64,000 nucleotides of DNA from Hyunsoonleella flava. GTDB taxonomy: Bacteria; Bacteroidota; Bacteroidia; Flavobacteriales; Flavobacteriaceae. Under the pieces are notes generated by a model. That model was not told the origin of the DNA. It saw only the letters and a program-made list of their open reading frames with translations, and ran no database searches. Every line of letters starts with the position of its first letter. Within the stretch, counting starts at the first letter, position 1. Shown here one piece after another: positions 28,405 through 37,917 of the stretch. The position numbers were made by a program, and so were the translations under genes. The DNA lies in contig NZ_SIRT01000001.1 of assembly GCF_004310325.1 (NCBI RefSeq), positions 434,001 through 498,000 on the forward strand. The letters are read 5' to 3'.

Positions 28405-29967
28405 TTAGGTCGATTTGTGTTTACCTCCCAAATATACGCAATCTTTCAAATGTTGCATGCCTTCAAAGGGTACAGGTGCTTTATTGTACATGTAGGCTTT
28501 ATCTAATTCTTTAGACAAATTATGGTCGTCAACATTCATTTCAATATCGCTCATTTTAAATTGACAGGGGTGTTCGTAACCAGCTGCATGCGTAATTTCT
28601 ATCAGCTCTTTTTTAAAGGTCTTAAAATATTGAGCTAGTCGCACAGACTTTAGCGTAGGATCTATACCATTCTGTAACCATTTGCTCTGTGTTGCAATTC
28701 CCGTAGGGCAGCGGTTGGTATGGCAAATTTGTGCTTGGATACAGCCAATGCTTAGCATAGCTTCACGTGCAACGTTAATACAATCTACACCCATAGCAAA
28801 TGCCATAGCTGCTTTAGCAGGAAAACCTAATTTACCACTGCCAATAAACACTACACGATCACACAATCCTTTGGCTTTAAAAAGCCTGTAGATATCTGAG
28901 AACCCATATACCCAAGGCAAGGATACATGGTCGGCAAAACTTGGAGGCGCTGCCCCAGTGCCACCTTCGCCACCGTCAATGGTTATAAAATCAGGGCCTT
29001 TTCCCGTTTTTAGCATGATATCTGCAAGTTCTTCCCATTGTTCCAGTTTACCAATAGCGGCTTTGATACCTACTGGAAGTCCTGTGTTTTCAGCAATGGA
29101 CTCAATAAAATCCACCATTTCAGGTACATTGGCAAATGCTTTGTGGGTTGGAGGAGATAATACATCCTTACCTACTTCAACACCGCGTATCTCAGCAATT
29201 TCTTTTGAAATCTTTTTTCCAGGAAGCACACCGCCTTTTCCAGGCTTTGCACCTTGGGATAGTTTTACTTCAATAGCTCTTACAAAAGGATTGTCTTCAA
29301 CTAGTTTTACCATTTTTTCCATGGAGAATCCACCGTCTTTGGACCGTACACCAAAATAACCCGTACCAAAGTGAAACACCACATCACCACCATTACTGTG
29401 GTAGGGCGATAATCCGCCTTCACCTGTATTATGATAGGCATCGGCCATAGCCACACCTTTGTTTAAAGAATCAATCGCTTTAGCAGATAGAGAACCATAG
29501 CTCATTGCCGAAACATTTATAATAGAAGCTGGCCTATAAGGCTTTTTGCGCTTATTGTAGGCTCCTATCACTTTAGCACATGGCAAGAATGTATTGTCAA
29601 TTGCGTGGGGATGACCTTCTTTAATTCGAAAAGGCATCATCGCGTTGTTAATGAAGATGTGCTGGTGCTGATAAATATCCCTATCCGTACCAAATCCTTC
29701 ATAATTATTTTCCTTTTTAGAAGAAGCGTATACCCAACCGCGCTCAATGCGATTAAAAGGTAATTCCTCCCTGTTATTAGCTACAAAATATTGGCGCATT
29801 TCTGGGCCTATGCTTTCCAACCAATAGCGTAAATGCCCAACTAGGGGAAAGTTGTGAATAATAGTGTGTTTTCTTTGAAATATATCGCGAATTGCAATTA
29901 GCGCTAGAATGATGATGACCCATAACCACCAAGGGGTGCTAGATAGAAACTCTAAAACGTTATCCAT
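28405..29967 (-). CDS. FMN-binding glutamate-synthase-like flavoprotein, membrane-anchored
   Basis: This 520-residue protein has an N-terminal membrane helix (about 13-30) and then the FMN/Fe-S alpha/beta barrel of the glutamate synthase large subunit (glycine-rich GGEGGTGAAP, about 330-340). A cysteine cluster around 410-421 (C-x5-C-x4-C, in GCIQAQIC and NRCPTG) fits a 3Fe-4S site. There is no glutaminase domain, so it cannot be a complete glutamate synthase by itself. Its substrate is unclear. It is divergent from the helicase gene. Confidence 0.85.
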   Translation of the reverse strand: MDNVLEFLSSTPWWLWVIIILALIAIRDIFQRKHTIIHNFPLVGHLRYWLESIGPEMRQYFVANNREELPFNRIERGWVYASSKKENNYEGFGTDRDIYQHQHIFINNAMMPFRIKEGHPHAIDNTFLPCAKVIGAYNKRKKPYRPASIINVSAMSYGSLSAKAIDSLNKGVAMADAYHNTGEGGLSPYHSNGGDVVFHFGTGYFGVRSKDGGFSMEKMVKLVEDNPFVRAIEVKLSQGAKPGKGGVLPGKKISKEIAEIRGVEVGKDVLSPPTHKAFANVPEMVDFIESIAENTGLPVGIKAAIGKLEQWEELADIMLKTGKGPDFITIDGGEGGTGAAPPSFADHVSLPWVYGFSDIYRLFKAKGLCDRVVFIGSGKLGFPAKAAMAFAMGVDCINVAREAMLSIGCIQAQICHTNRCPTGIATQSKWLQNGIDPTLKSVRLAQYFKTFKKELIEITHAAGYEHPCQFKMSDIEMNVDDHNLSKELDKAYMYNKAPVPFEGMQHLKDCVYLGGKHKST

Positions 29968-30097
29968 GTTTTATGCTTAAAAATATGCTTAAATATATTC
30001 AAAATATAATAAAAGCAAATTGTTTATAATTATTGATAATTCAAGGGTAATATGCAGCAAACATTGGTTATTTTCACATGTTGAAAAAGAAGATACT

Positions 30098-32449
30098 TTG
30101 GAAGAATATTTAAATCAGTTAAACAGTGCCCAGTTAGAGCCAACAATTCAAATTGAAGGCCCAATGATTGTTATCGCAGGCGCGGGTTCTGGAAAAACAC
30201 GGGTGCTTACCTATCGTATTGCTTATATGATGAGTAAGGATATAGACCCTTTTAATATTTTAGCATTAACTTTTACCAATAAGGCGGCACGCGAGATGAA
30301 AGCGCGTATTGCTTCCATAGTAGGCGCGAGTGAAGCTAAAAATTTATGGATGGGGACGTTCCACTCTGTATTTGCAAAAATTTTACGTATTGAAGCGGAT
30401 AGATTGGGTTACCCTAGTAATTTTACGATTTACGATACTCAAGACTCTGATAGATTGATTGCTTCAATTATTAAGGAAATGAATCTGGACAAGGATATTT
30501 ACAAGTATAAACAAATTCGATCTAGAATTTCTTCATATAAAAATAGCTTGATTACAGTTAGGGCGTATTTTCAAAACCCAGAATTAATTGAGGCCGATGC
30601 CATGGCAAGACGACCTAGAATGGGCGATATCTATAAGGAATACGTGGAGCGTTGCTTTAAAGCTGGCGCCATGGATTTTGATGATTTGCTCTTGAAAACC
30701 AACGAACTCTTAACACGTTTCCCCGATGTATTGGCAAAATATCAAAACCGATTTAAATACATTTTGGTTGATGAGTATCAGGATACCAACCATTCGCAAT
30801 ATTTAATTGTAAGAGCGCTTTCTGATAAATTTCAGAATATTTGTGTGGTAGGCGATGACGCACAGAGTATTTATGCCTTCCGCGGAGCGAACATCAATAA
30901 TATTTTAAACTTTCAGAAGGATTATGATGATGTAAAAGTGTTTCGTTTAGAACAGAATTATCGTTCTACAAAAAATATCGTCAATGCCGCCAATTCAATT
31001 ATTGACAAAAACCAGACGAAGCTTGAAAAGATTGTTTGGACAGCTAATGAAGAAGGTGCAAAAATAAAAGTGAACCGTTCTCTCACTGATGGAGATGAAG
31101 GGCGTTATGTGGCCAGCACCATTTTTGAAACCAAAATGCAGGAGCATGTGCCGAATAGCGATTTTGCAGTGTTGTATCGCACCAACGCACAATCTCGAGC
31201 CATTGAGGACGCATTGAGAAAACGCGATATTAAATATCGTATTTATGGTGGCTTATCTTTTTATCAGCGTAAAGAAATTAAAGACGTTTTATCATATTTA
31301 CGATTGGTGATAAACCCTGCTGATGAAGAAGCATTAAAGCGCGTGATTAATTTTCCTCCAAGAGGGATTGGTCAAACAACTGTAGACAGATTGGTTGTGG
31401 CTGCGAATGGACTAGGTAAGCCTATTTTTGATGTTATCAAAGATTTGGATAAGATTGAAATTAAAATAAATTCTGGAACCAGAGCGAAACTTGACAATTT
31501 TGCAACGTTAATTGAAAGCTATCAAGTGATGAATCAAACTGCTGATGTATTTGAATTGGCAGAACACGTTACCAGAAGCAGTGGTTTAATTAGAGAGTTT
31601 AACAAAGACGGAACTCCAGAAGGAGTAGCCCGAATGGAAAACATTGAAGAGCTACTTAACGGTATGAAGGATTTTGTTGAAGGCCAAAAAGAACTTGCTG
31701 ATGCCACAGGGTCTCTAGCTGAATTTTTAGAAGATGTGGCACTTGCTACTGATTTAGACAATGACAAGGGCGATAGTGACCATGTTGCGTTAATGACGAT
31801 TCATCTAGCCAAAGGGTTAGAATTTCCTTATGTGTTTATTGTTGGACTTGAAGAAGATTTATTTCCAAGTGCCATGAGTATGAATACCCGAAGCGAACTA
31901 GAGGAGGAGCGAAGACTGTTTTATGTGGCCTTGACAAGAGCAGAAAAACAAGCCTACTTAACTTATGCGCTATCCAGGTATCGTTGGGGGAAACTGATTG
32001 ACGCAGAACCAAGCCGTTTTATTGAAGAAATTGATGAGCAGTATTTGGATATTGTAACACCTATTGAAGAACGCCGCTATAACCCAATGCTTGATGCGAG
32101 TATTTTTGGGGATGTAGAACCCAATAAAAAGGGTTCTCCAGATAAAATTCGATATAAACCAGCAAAACAATTTAAACCCAAAAAAGGAGCATCTCGTAAA
32201 GAGCCTGAAAAATTTCAAGTTACAACACCAAAAAATTTAAAGCCAGTTTCTAAAACAAGTAACGGGGCTTCAAATTTGTTTGATAGTAAATTAGTGGTTG
32301 GTAATATTGTAAAACATATCCGTTTTGGTAAGGGTGAAGTTTTAAAAATAGAAGGCAAAGGTGCTGACACCAAAGCAGAAATTAAATTTGAAACAGGTGG
32401 GATTAAAAAACTATTGTTGCGTTTTGCTAAGTTGGAGGTGATTGGGTGA
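30098..32449 (+). CDS. UvrD/PcrA-type ATP-dependent DNA helicase
   Basis: This superfamily 1A helicase has Walker A AGAGSGKT near residues 27-34, a DEYQDT motif II, a GDDAQSIYAFRGA motif III and the C-terminal VALTRAEKQ motif. It unwinds DNA in repair and replication restart. The frame is open back to 30020, but the first 26 codons look unlike a helicase N-terminus and contain no ATG. The TTG at 30098 gives the usual EEYLNQLNSAQ opening, so I place the start there (783 residues). A C-terminal domain resembling the PcrA RNA-polymerase-binding segment closes the protein. Confidence 0.93.
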   Translation: MEEYLNQLNSAQLEPTIQIEGPMIVIAGAGSGKTRVLTYRIAYMMSKDIDPFNILALTFTNKAAREMKARIASIVGASEAKNLWMGTFHSVFAKILRIEADRLGYPSNFTIYDTQDSDRLIASIIKEMNLDKDIYKYKQIRSRISSYKNSLITVRAYFQNPELIEADAMARRPRMGDIYKEYVERCFKAGAMDFDDLLLKTNELLTRFPDVLAKYQNRFKYILVDEYQDTNHSQYLIVRALSDKFQNICVVGDDAQSIYAFRGANINNILNFQKDYDDVKVFRLEQNYRSTKNIVNAANSIIDKNQTKLEKIVWTANEEGAKIKVNRSLTDGDEGRYVASTIFETKMQEHVPNSDFAVLYRTNAQSRAIEDALRKRDIKYRIYGGLSFYQRKEIKDVLSYLRLVINPADEEALKRVINFPPRGIGQTTVDRLVVAANGLGKPIFDVIKDLDKIEIKINSGTRAKLDNFATLIESYQVMNQTADVFELAEHVTRSSGLIREFNKDGTPEGVARMENIEELLNGMKDFVEGQKELADATGSLAEFLEDVALATDLDNDKGDSDHVALMTIHLAKGLEFPYVFIVGLEEDLFPSAMSMNTRSELEEERRLFYVALTRAEKQAYLTYALSRYRWGKLIDAEPSRFIEEIDEQYLDIVTPIEERRYNPMLDASIFGDVEPNKKGSPDKIRYKPAKQFKPKKGASRKEPEKFQVTTPKNLKPVSKTSNGASNLFDSKLVVGNIVKHIRFGKGEVLKIEGKGADTKAEIKFETGGIKKLLLRFAKLEVIG

Positions 32450-32575
32450 TTATTCTCTTTGTCTCCCTTTTAGATATAAGGCAACTGGCAGTTTTCAAAA
32501 AAACAATACTCTCAGATTAAACTATTTATTGAAAAAATAGTCAACACTATAGTCTTTTTGTAAAAACCACAACAC

Positions 32576-33217
32576 ATGAAAACGTTCCTGACTTTTTTGT
32601 TTACCTCATTTGTATTTGTTTTTTATGCTCAACCGCCTGCTAGAGGACAAGGAGGTGGACCTCCACAGGGAGGTCAGGGGATGCAACGAGAAATGCCGAA
32701 GTTCGATGCTTATAAAACTGCTGGTATTTTTAATTATGATATCCCAGAAGTTCTTAAAAAGTTAAAGATAAAGAAGGATAAAGATTTGACTTTACAAGTT
32801 GAACAAGCGCTTCTAAATTACAATTCAAAAATAGATGAACTAAGATTACGCAACCAAAAGGATTTTGATACGTTGAATGTGTATATCAATGCAATAATTT
32901 CCACAGAATTTAAAAACCGGATGGAAAATCGTCAGCAAGGGAGACAGTTTGGGGGTGGTGAAGCTAGCCCGATGCGTAATGCAATTAAATTTAGTCGAGA
33001 AAAAATAAGACCAGTTCGTCAGCAAGTAATGCAAGAGGAAAAAAAGCTGAACGTAAAGCTTAAAAGTATATTAAACGAAAAGCAAAATATTAAATGGTTG
33101 AAATATCAAAAAAGCATTAAAAATAAACTAAACCCTAGGCGGCAATCCAATAACCAGAACCCAAATAACCAAAATGGTAGAAACGGAAGACAAGGTAGGT
33201 TTCAGCAAGGAGGTTAG
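32576..33217 (+). CDS. Secreted basic protein with Gly/Gln- and Asn-rich ends (Spy-like shape)
   Basis: This 213-residue protein has a signal peptide (about 1-18, YAQ) and a short Gly/Pro/Gln-rich stretch (22-40). A helical basic core (about 50-180) ends with LNEKQNIKWLKYQ, which resembles the LTxxQ-type repeats of Spy/CpxP periplasmic chaperones. An Asn/Gln/Arg-rich tail follows. The resemblance is by shape only. It is convergent with the CBM48 gene. Confidence 0.65.
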   Translation: MKTFLTFLFTSFVFVFYAQPPARGQGGGPPQGGQGMQREMPKFDAYKTAGIFNYDIPEVLKKLKIKKDKDLTLQVEQALLNYNSKIDELRLRNQKDFDTLNVYINAIISTEFKNRMENRQQGRQFGGGEASPMRNAIKFSREKIRPVRQQVMQEEKKLNVKLKSILNEKQNIKWLKYQKSIKNKLNPRRQSNNQNPNNQNGRNGRQGRFQQGG

Positions 33218-33227
33218 GGGGAAATTA

Positions 33228-34193
33228 TTATTTCACCATATAAACCGAGTTGATATGCCCCTCGCCATCATACTCACGAACAGGGTTGTCAGGATCGGTC
33301 ATCCACTTACCATCCACAATAAATTTGTAGTGATGTTTACCTCCAGACAATGGAATGGTATATACCCAACCATCAGTAGTTTTCTTCATCTTAAAATCGT
33401 CTTCACTCCAATTGTTAAAGGAACCTGCCAATATTACTTTCTTAGCTTCAGGATAACCAACTAAAGCAAAAGTGGTATACTCTTGAATATCTATTACAGA
33501 ATTATATTCATGAAACTCATTGGGTGTTTTATTTGGGTTGTGCGGATCTTCCATCCACTTGCCATCAACAATAAAACGATACTGGTAAATGTCTGGTTTC
33601 ATTTGTAAGGTGAGTTCCCAACCAAAATCGGTTTTATTCATTTGAAATAAATCCTCGTTCCACTTGTTAAAAGAACCCGCAAGAATCACTTTTTTAGCAT
33701 CTTTGAAACCCTTCAGTTTAAAATAGGCGTTCCCCATTTCGCTAGGGTAGGCGGTGTACATTTTCAAATTGTAAATACCTCTTATTTTTTTACCATTTTT
33801 TTTTGCTTTTGCAATATTGGCATCTTTTCTAGAAGGTTCTGCCCAATATGCATTGTTTATCACATATTTAAATTCCCATGAGAACGCATCATTAAAATCC
33901 GAAACACTTTTCCTAAGCTCATAAATATAATCGCTTATACGTTGCATTTTCCAGTCTTCTCGGGACCACAGGTTAAATTCTCCAGAGACAGCAACACTTT
34001 CTATATCAAAATCTGAAAATTCAAGCCGTTGTGCTGTATGTTCATGGGTGAATTTGGAATAATCTCTTACGTCAAATCTAAACACAACCGTATCATTTTC
34101 AATTTTATAACCCTTTAGCTCTTTTTGTGCAAAAACACTAAAGCTCACAAAAGTGAATACTATAAAAACGATATAGAATTTTATTAGTTTCAT
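33228..34193 (-). CDS. Secreted protein with tandem CBM48 (AMPK glycogen-binding-like) domains
   Basis: This 321-residue protein has a signal peptide (about 1-22). Two clear CBM48/AMPK1-type modules lie at about 160-245 and 246-321, each with VILAGSFN-x-W and YKFIVDGKW-x-x-DP. A degenerate first module (about 60-150, with SGEFNLW) precedes them. These Ig-like modules bind alpha-glucans. There is no catalytic domain. The ATG overlaps the stop of the aspartic protease gene by 4 bases (ATGA), so the two are translationally coupled. Whether it binds glycogen-like glucan outside the cytoplasm is unknown. Confidence 0.85.
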   Translation of the reverse strand: MKLIKFYIVFIVFTFVSFSVFAQKELKGYKIENDTVVFRFDVRDYSKFTHEHTAQRLEFSDFDIESVAVSGEFNLWSREDWKMQRISDYIYELRKSVSDFNDAFSWEFKYVINNAYWAEPSRKDANIAKAKKNGKKIRGIYNLKMYTAYPSEMGNAYFKLKGFKDAKKVILAGSFNKWNEDLFQMNKTDFGWELTLQMKPDIYQYRFIVDGKWMEDPHNPNKTPNEFHEYNSVIDIQEYTTFALVGYPEAKKVILAGSFNNWSEDDFKMKKTTDGWVYTIPLSGGKHHYKFIVDGKWMTDPDNPVREYDGEGHINSVYMVK

Positions 34194-35155
34194 TCCTTAG
34201 GTAACGGATAATCTATAAAATATAATTTCTCTTTTTTATAATTGATGATGGTTCGTTTTCGTGCAAAAAACTCATATCCCAAAATACCATCCAGTTGCAC
34301 TCCAAAAGCCTCGTTCATGTGGTTTAGATTGGTTAAAACGGTATACATAGGGCCAAAATAAACATCATCACTTAACTTTACACGATGCAATTTCCCTGCC
34401 AAAACCCTAATGGTTTTTCCGCTGGCTCCGTTTAGTTTTAATCGCTTTTTTGGAATAAAATAACGCAAAGCTTTTTTGTTTATGCTCTTATTTATTTGGT
34501 TAAACTCAGCTCCAGTGTCAATACCCAATCGTACTTTTTGATTATTGATGGTACCGTTTACCACGATGGTATGTTTTTTTAAATTGAAGTTTAAGCTATC
34601 CACAATCTTTTCTAAATACACTTTGTCGGTAAGCTTATTGCCTTCTGTATCAACCTTGGTTAAGGTAATTTGATTTAAATGCAAATCGATAAAAACTTCA
34701 TAATCCTTTAAAATACTGTACCCAATAATTCCAAGTAATTTGATTTTTTTACTTTTCTCAATATGGGATAAATTAATGACATCAGATATTTTATTTTGAA
34801 GCTTAAAACTACTCAAATTAAATTCATCTATTCGCCTTTCATAGGAATGATCTAAAATTTCGCTCACGCCGGAGGCATTTGTTGATTTCTTTTGAAATTC
34901 ATAGAGGTTATCAAAATGAACACTATTTAGAATTAAAGCTTCCGAGCCTGTATCAATAATGAAGTTGCCTTTTTTACCTTGCAGTTCTGCTTCTAATACC
35001 ATTAAATGGTCTACCAGTTTAAAAGGAATGCGTGTGGTGTATTGGTTTAATACTTCTGCTTTCGGGAAAATTATAGGAGGGTTAGCCGTGGTATTTGCAT
35101 AAGTGATACAAACACTTAATAGAAAAAATAATACTATGCCCCATATTTTACTCAT
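34190..35155 (-). CDS. Retropepsin-like aspartic protease, secreted
   Basis: Starting at the ATG at 35155 (an upstream in-frame GTG at 35176 precedes a poor signal), the protein has 321 residues with a signal peptide (about 1-20). Two aspartic active-site motifs, IDTG at about 67-70 and IDTG at about 212-215, are each followed by hydrophobic-hydrophobic-Gly segments. It is therefore a single-chain, two-lobed enzyme rather than a retropepsin monomer. It is coupled by a 4-base overlap to the CBM48 gene. The substrate is unknown. Confidence 0.85.
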   Translation of the reverse strand: MSKIWGIVLFFLLSVCITYANTTANPPIIFPKAEVLNQYTTRIPFKLVDHLMVLEAELQGKKGNFIIDTGSEALILNSVHFDNLYEFQKKSTNASGVSEILDHSYERRIDEFNLSSFKLQNKISDVINLSHIEKSKKIKLLGIIGYSILKDYEVFIDLHLNQITLTKVDTEGNKLTDKVYLEKIVDSLNFNLKKHTIVVNGTINNQKVRLGIDTGAEFNQINKSINKKALRYFIPKKRLKLNGASGKTIRVLAGKLHRVKLSDDVYFGPMYTVLTNLNHMNEAFGVQLDGILGYEFFARKRTIINYKKEKLYFIDYPLPKE

Positions 35156-35195
35156 ATTATAAAGACGGTGTAGCACTTAAAATGTTACATAAAAA

Positions 35196-36062
35196 CTACA
35201 AATGTATTTCTATGTAGGCTTTTAGTTTACTCCAAGTATCCAATAGTTCTAATCCAACCCAGCCGTGTCCAGCATTTTCATAAAGCGTAAACTCATGCGT
35301 TACGTTTAAAGATTGTAGTTTATCTCTTAAATCTGTGCCTTGAGTTGTGGGGATTAAAGGGTCTTGTCCACCATAAAATAATATAGTTGGTGGGGCAGTT
35401 GACGTGACTTGATGAAACGGACTTACCTCTTCCAAAAACTCTGTAGTTGGTTCAATGCCAAATAAATCCAGTAGGTTTTGCAAAATGGGATTTGTATTGT
35501 TTAGATACGCAGGGTCCGTTAAATTTGTAGGGCCAACAATACTGCAAACCATATCTACATTTTTGTCATTATCAAACGCATAACTCCACAATAATGATAA
35601 ATGTGCACCAGCACTAGTACCGATAAAACCTATATCTTCAGAAATAGAATATTTGGTCTTATTGTCCTTTAAAAAGTTCACAACACTTGTAATATCCTCA
35701 ATTTGCATAGGGTACGGTTTGTTATTGGCGTCTGCCAATCTGTAATTCATGTTTACAACGGCAATATCCTTAAGTTCTTGATTAATCAATACCTTAATAG
35801 GATTCATATCTTCTTTACTTCCGGACGTCCATCCACCGCCATGAATTAAAATCACGGTTTTAGTTGCAGAAGTTCTATTGGCAGGCAGGTATAAATCAAA
35901 CCTCTGGCGCTCCTCGGTACCATACGGAATATTAAGTTCCTCGTAAATTTTGCTCGTGTCAAATGCATTGGAAATATCACTATCATCAGTGGTTTCGTCA
36001 GAACATCCTAAAAGTAGAACAGTAAAAAGAATTACTGTAAAAAAAAGTTTTTCTAATTTCAT
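35196..36062 (-). CDS. Alpha/beta-hydrolase lipoprotein (esterase/lipase, BD-FAE-like)
   Basis: This 288-residue protein has a lipoprotein signal ending LLGC (Cys20) followed by acidic residues, suggesting surface exposure. The oxyanion segment HGGGW lies at 74-78, the nucleophile Ser150 in GTSAG, and the triad is completed by Asp234 and His266. This is the hormone-sensitive-lipase/feruloyl-esterase type of fold. It probably removes acyl or feruloyl groups from polysaccharides or small esters. It is divergent from the Sua5/YrdC gene. Confidence 0.88.
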   Translation of the reverse strand: MKLEKLFFTVILFTVLLLGCSDETTDDSDISNAFDTSKIYEELNIPYGTEERQRFDLYLPANRTSATKTVILIHGGGWTSGSKEDMNPIKVLINQELKDIAVVNMNYRLADANNKPYPMQIEDITSVVNFLKDNKTKYSISEDIGFIGTSAGAHLSLLWSYAFDNDKNVDMVCSIVGPTNLTDPAYLNNTNPILQNLLDLFGIEPTTEFLEEVSPFHQVTSTAPPTILFYGGQDPLIPTTQGTDLRDKLQSLNVTHEFTLYENAGHGWVGLELLDTWSKLKAYIEIHL

Positions 36063-36160
36063 AAGTGTAGGTTTAAAACCAGTTATACTTTAATTTTATT
36101 AAGTAACTTTAGGGTGTAAATGGTCAATTACTTTGTAAACGTTTGCACAAGATAAATATT

Positions 36161-36781
36161 ATGGCGGAATTTATTAGAATATACGAGGAAAACCCGAATG
36201 CCAAGGAAATCGATAAGGTGGTAAAGGTGCTAAAAAAAGGCGGCCTTATAATTTACCCCACTGATACCGTTTATGGCTTAGGTTGCGATATCACTAATAT
36301 TAAGGCTTTGGAGAAAGTTGCTAGAATTAAGGGTGTGAAATTAGAAAAATCTAACTTTTCCTTTGTATGCCACGATTTAAGCAATCTCAGCGATTATGTA
36401 AAGCAAATTGATACGTCCACGTTTAAAATCTTAAAACGTGCCCTTCCTGGTGCTTACACCTTTATTCTGCCTGGGTCTAAATCTTTGCCAAATCCTTTTA
36501 AAAAGCGTAAAACCGTTGGTATTAGAGTACCAAATAATAACATAGCTTTAGATATTGTAAAGCAATTAGGCAACCCGATTATTTCCACTTCCATTCACGA
36601 TGAAGACGAAATTTTAGAATATACTACGGACCCTGAATTAATTCTTGAAAAATGGGACAACTTGGTGGATTTGGTTATCGATGGGGGATACGGAGGCAAC
36701 GAACCATCGACGGTTATTGATTTATCTGACGCAGAACCCGTTGTGATAAGAGAAGGAAAGGGTAGTTTGGAGATTTTTTAG
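36161..36781 (+). CDS. L-threonylcarbamoyladenylate synthase (Sua5/YrdC/TsaC family)
   Basis: This 206-residue protein starts at the ATG at 36161; the frame extends six codons to a TTG, which is less likely. The YrdC fold signatures are YPTDTVYGLGCD near the N-terminus, KRKTVGIRVPNN, ISTSIH and the late PSTVIDLS. It makes threonylcarbamoyl-AMP from threonine, bicarbonate and ATP for the t6A37 modification of tRNA. No C-terminal Sua5 domain is present, so it is the short YrdC/TsaC type. Confidence 0.92.
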   Translation: MAEFIRIYEENPNAKEIDKVVKVLKKGGLIIYPTDTVYGLGCDITNIKALEKVARIKGVKLEKSNFSFVCHDLSNLSDYVKQIDTSTFKILKRALPGAYTFILPGSKSLPNPFKKRKTVGIRVPNNNIALDIVKQLGNPIISTSIHDEDEILEYTTDPELILEKWDNLVDLVIDGGYGGNEPSTVIDLSDAEPVVIREGKGSLEIF

Positions 36782-36787
36782 AGTTAT

Positions 36788-36880
36788 TTGGGCGCTACCA
36801 CTCCTGCGTCGCGGTCAGGCTTTCGCTAGTCGCTCCCTCCTGCGTCGGGGAGCTTCAACATACCGCTCAATCCTTAGCGC
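36788..36880 (+). repeat. Dispersed GC-rich repeat, copy 3
   Basis: It begins TTGGGCGCTACC, has CGGTCAGGCTTTCGCTAG and CCTCCTGCGTCGGGGA, and ends CAATCCTTAGCGC. The terminal arms pair as GCGCTA/TAGCGC. Compared with copy 1 (GCGTTA/TAACGC), both arms changed together, which keeps the pairing. Confidence 0.75.
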
Positions 36881-36912
36881 AGATGAAAACCCGGTTCAAG
36901 ATTGCCCGCATA

Positions 36913-36944
36913 GAAAAAAAAAGCTCAACCTTTCAGTTGAGCTT
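36913..36944 (-). terminator. Intrinsic terminator of the OmpA lipoprotein gene
   Basis: A 9-bp perfect stem (AAGCTCAAC with GTTGAGCTT, 6-base loop) is followed on the minus strand by a run of T residues, 25 bases after the gene's stop. Confidence 0.88.
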
Positions 36945-36969
36945 CTGTATGATTTCTAGATAGATTTTT

Positions 36970-37809
36970 TTAGTTGCCTCCAGCTTCCAAGTTTTTCATT
37001 TCTTTTTCAATTAAATCATAAAATTGATCTAATTTCGGTAGTACTACAATTCTTGTACGTCTGTTAATTGCTCTGTTCTCAGCAGTATCATTGTCAACCA
37101 ATGGCACATAAGAACTGCGTCCAGCAGCAATCAGTCTTCCTGGGTTTACATCCAAATCTTCAAGAACGCGGATGATGGAAGTTGCACGTTTCACACTCAA
37201 ATCCCAGTTATCTATCAATACGCCGCTAGAATAAGATCTGCTATCTGTATGTCCTTCAACCATACATTCAAAATCTGGTTTTGCGTTCACAACTTTAGCA
37301 ACTTTTGCCAAAACTTCTTTGGCTTTTGAAGTTACATTATAACTACCACTCTTAAATAGCAATTTATCTGATATAGAGATAAATACAACACCTTTTTCAA
37401 CATTTACTTCAATGTCTGGATCGTTAATTCCAACTTCGCGTTTAAAGCTAGTTACTAGAGCAAGTGTTACACTATCTTTTTGAGTTAAGGCATCTTGAAG
37501 ACGTGTAATTTTAAGATCTTTTTCCTTTAAGCTCTCTAAAGTTTTCTCCATATTGTTAGCGCCCTTAGCAGATATAATCCCAAGATTGTCATTTGCATCT
37601 TTTAAATCTTTAACTCTATCTTCTAAAACAGAAACTTTAGCTGTTGCTGTTGCTCTTTCTTCTAAACAAGAGTTCAATTTAACGGTTGCAGAATTCAATA
37701 AGTCTTGAGTCTCTTTTTGTTTTTCCTGTAAGGCTAAAAATTCCTTTTTAGAAACACAAGAACTTAGAATGAATAAGGCTGATAAACTAAGTAATAGTAC
37801 TTTCTTCAT
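36970..37809 (-). CDS. OmpA-family peptidoglycan-associated lipoprotein
   Basis: This 279-residue protein has a lipobox LSSC (Cys18), a coiled-coil (about 20-115), and a C-terminal OmpA domain (about 140-265) with the peptidoglycan-binding segment NWDLSVKRA and a closing NRRTRIVV. It should tether the outer membrane to peptidoglycan. Beta-strand repeats of a barrel are missing, so it is a lipoprotein rather than a full OmpA porin. It has its own promoter-like box and terminator. Confidence 0.92.
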   Translation of the reverse strand: MKKVLLLSLSALFILSSCVSKKEFLALQEKQKETQDLLNSATVKLNSCLEERATATAKVSVLEDRVKDLKDANDNLGIISAKGANNMEKTLESLKEKDLKITRLQDALTQKDSVTLALVTSFKREVGINDPDIEVNVEKGVVFISISDKLLFKSGSYNVTSKAKEVLAKVAKVVNAKPDFECMVEGHTDSRSYSSGVLIDNWDLSVKRATSIIRVLEDLDVNPGRLIAAGRSSYVPLVDNDTAENRAINRRTRIVVLPKLDQFYDLIEKEMKNLEAGGN

Positions 37810-37858
37810 AATTATTAATAAGGTTTTTGTTGGATAAAATATTTGCTATTTGTTTCGA

Positions 37859-37866
37859 CAAAAGTA
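37859..37866 (-). promoter_or_regulatory. Candidate -7 promoter box for the OmpA lipoprotein gene
   Basis: TACTTTTG on the minus strand matches TAnnTTTG and lies 50 bases before the start codon. The -33 region has no clear TTTG. Confidence 0.5.
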
Positions 37867-37917
37867 TATAAAAAACGGATGAAATTAGAACTGTTAACAA
37901 AACTTTTACTAACCGAG

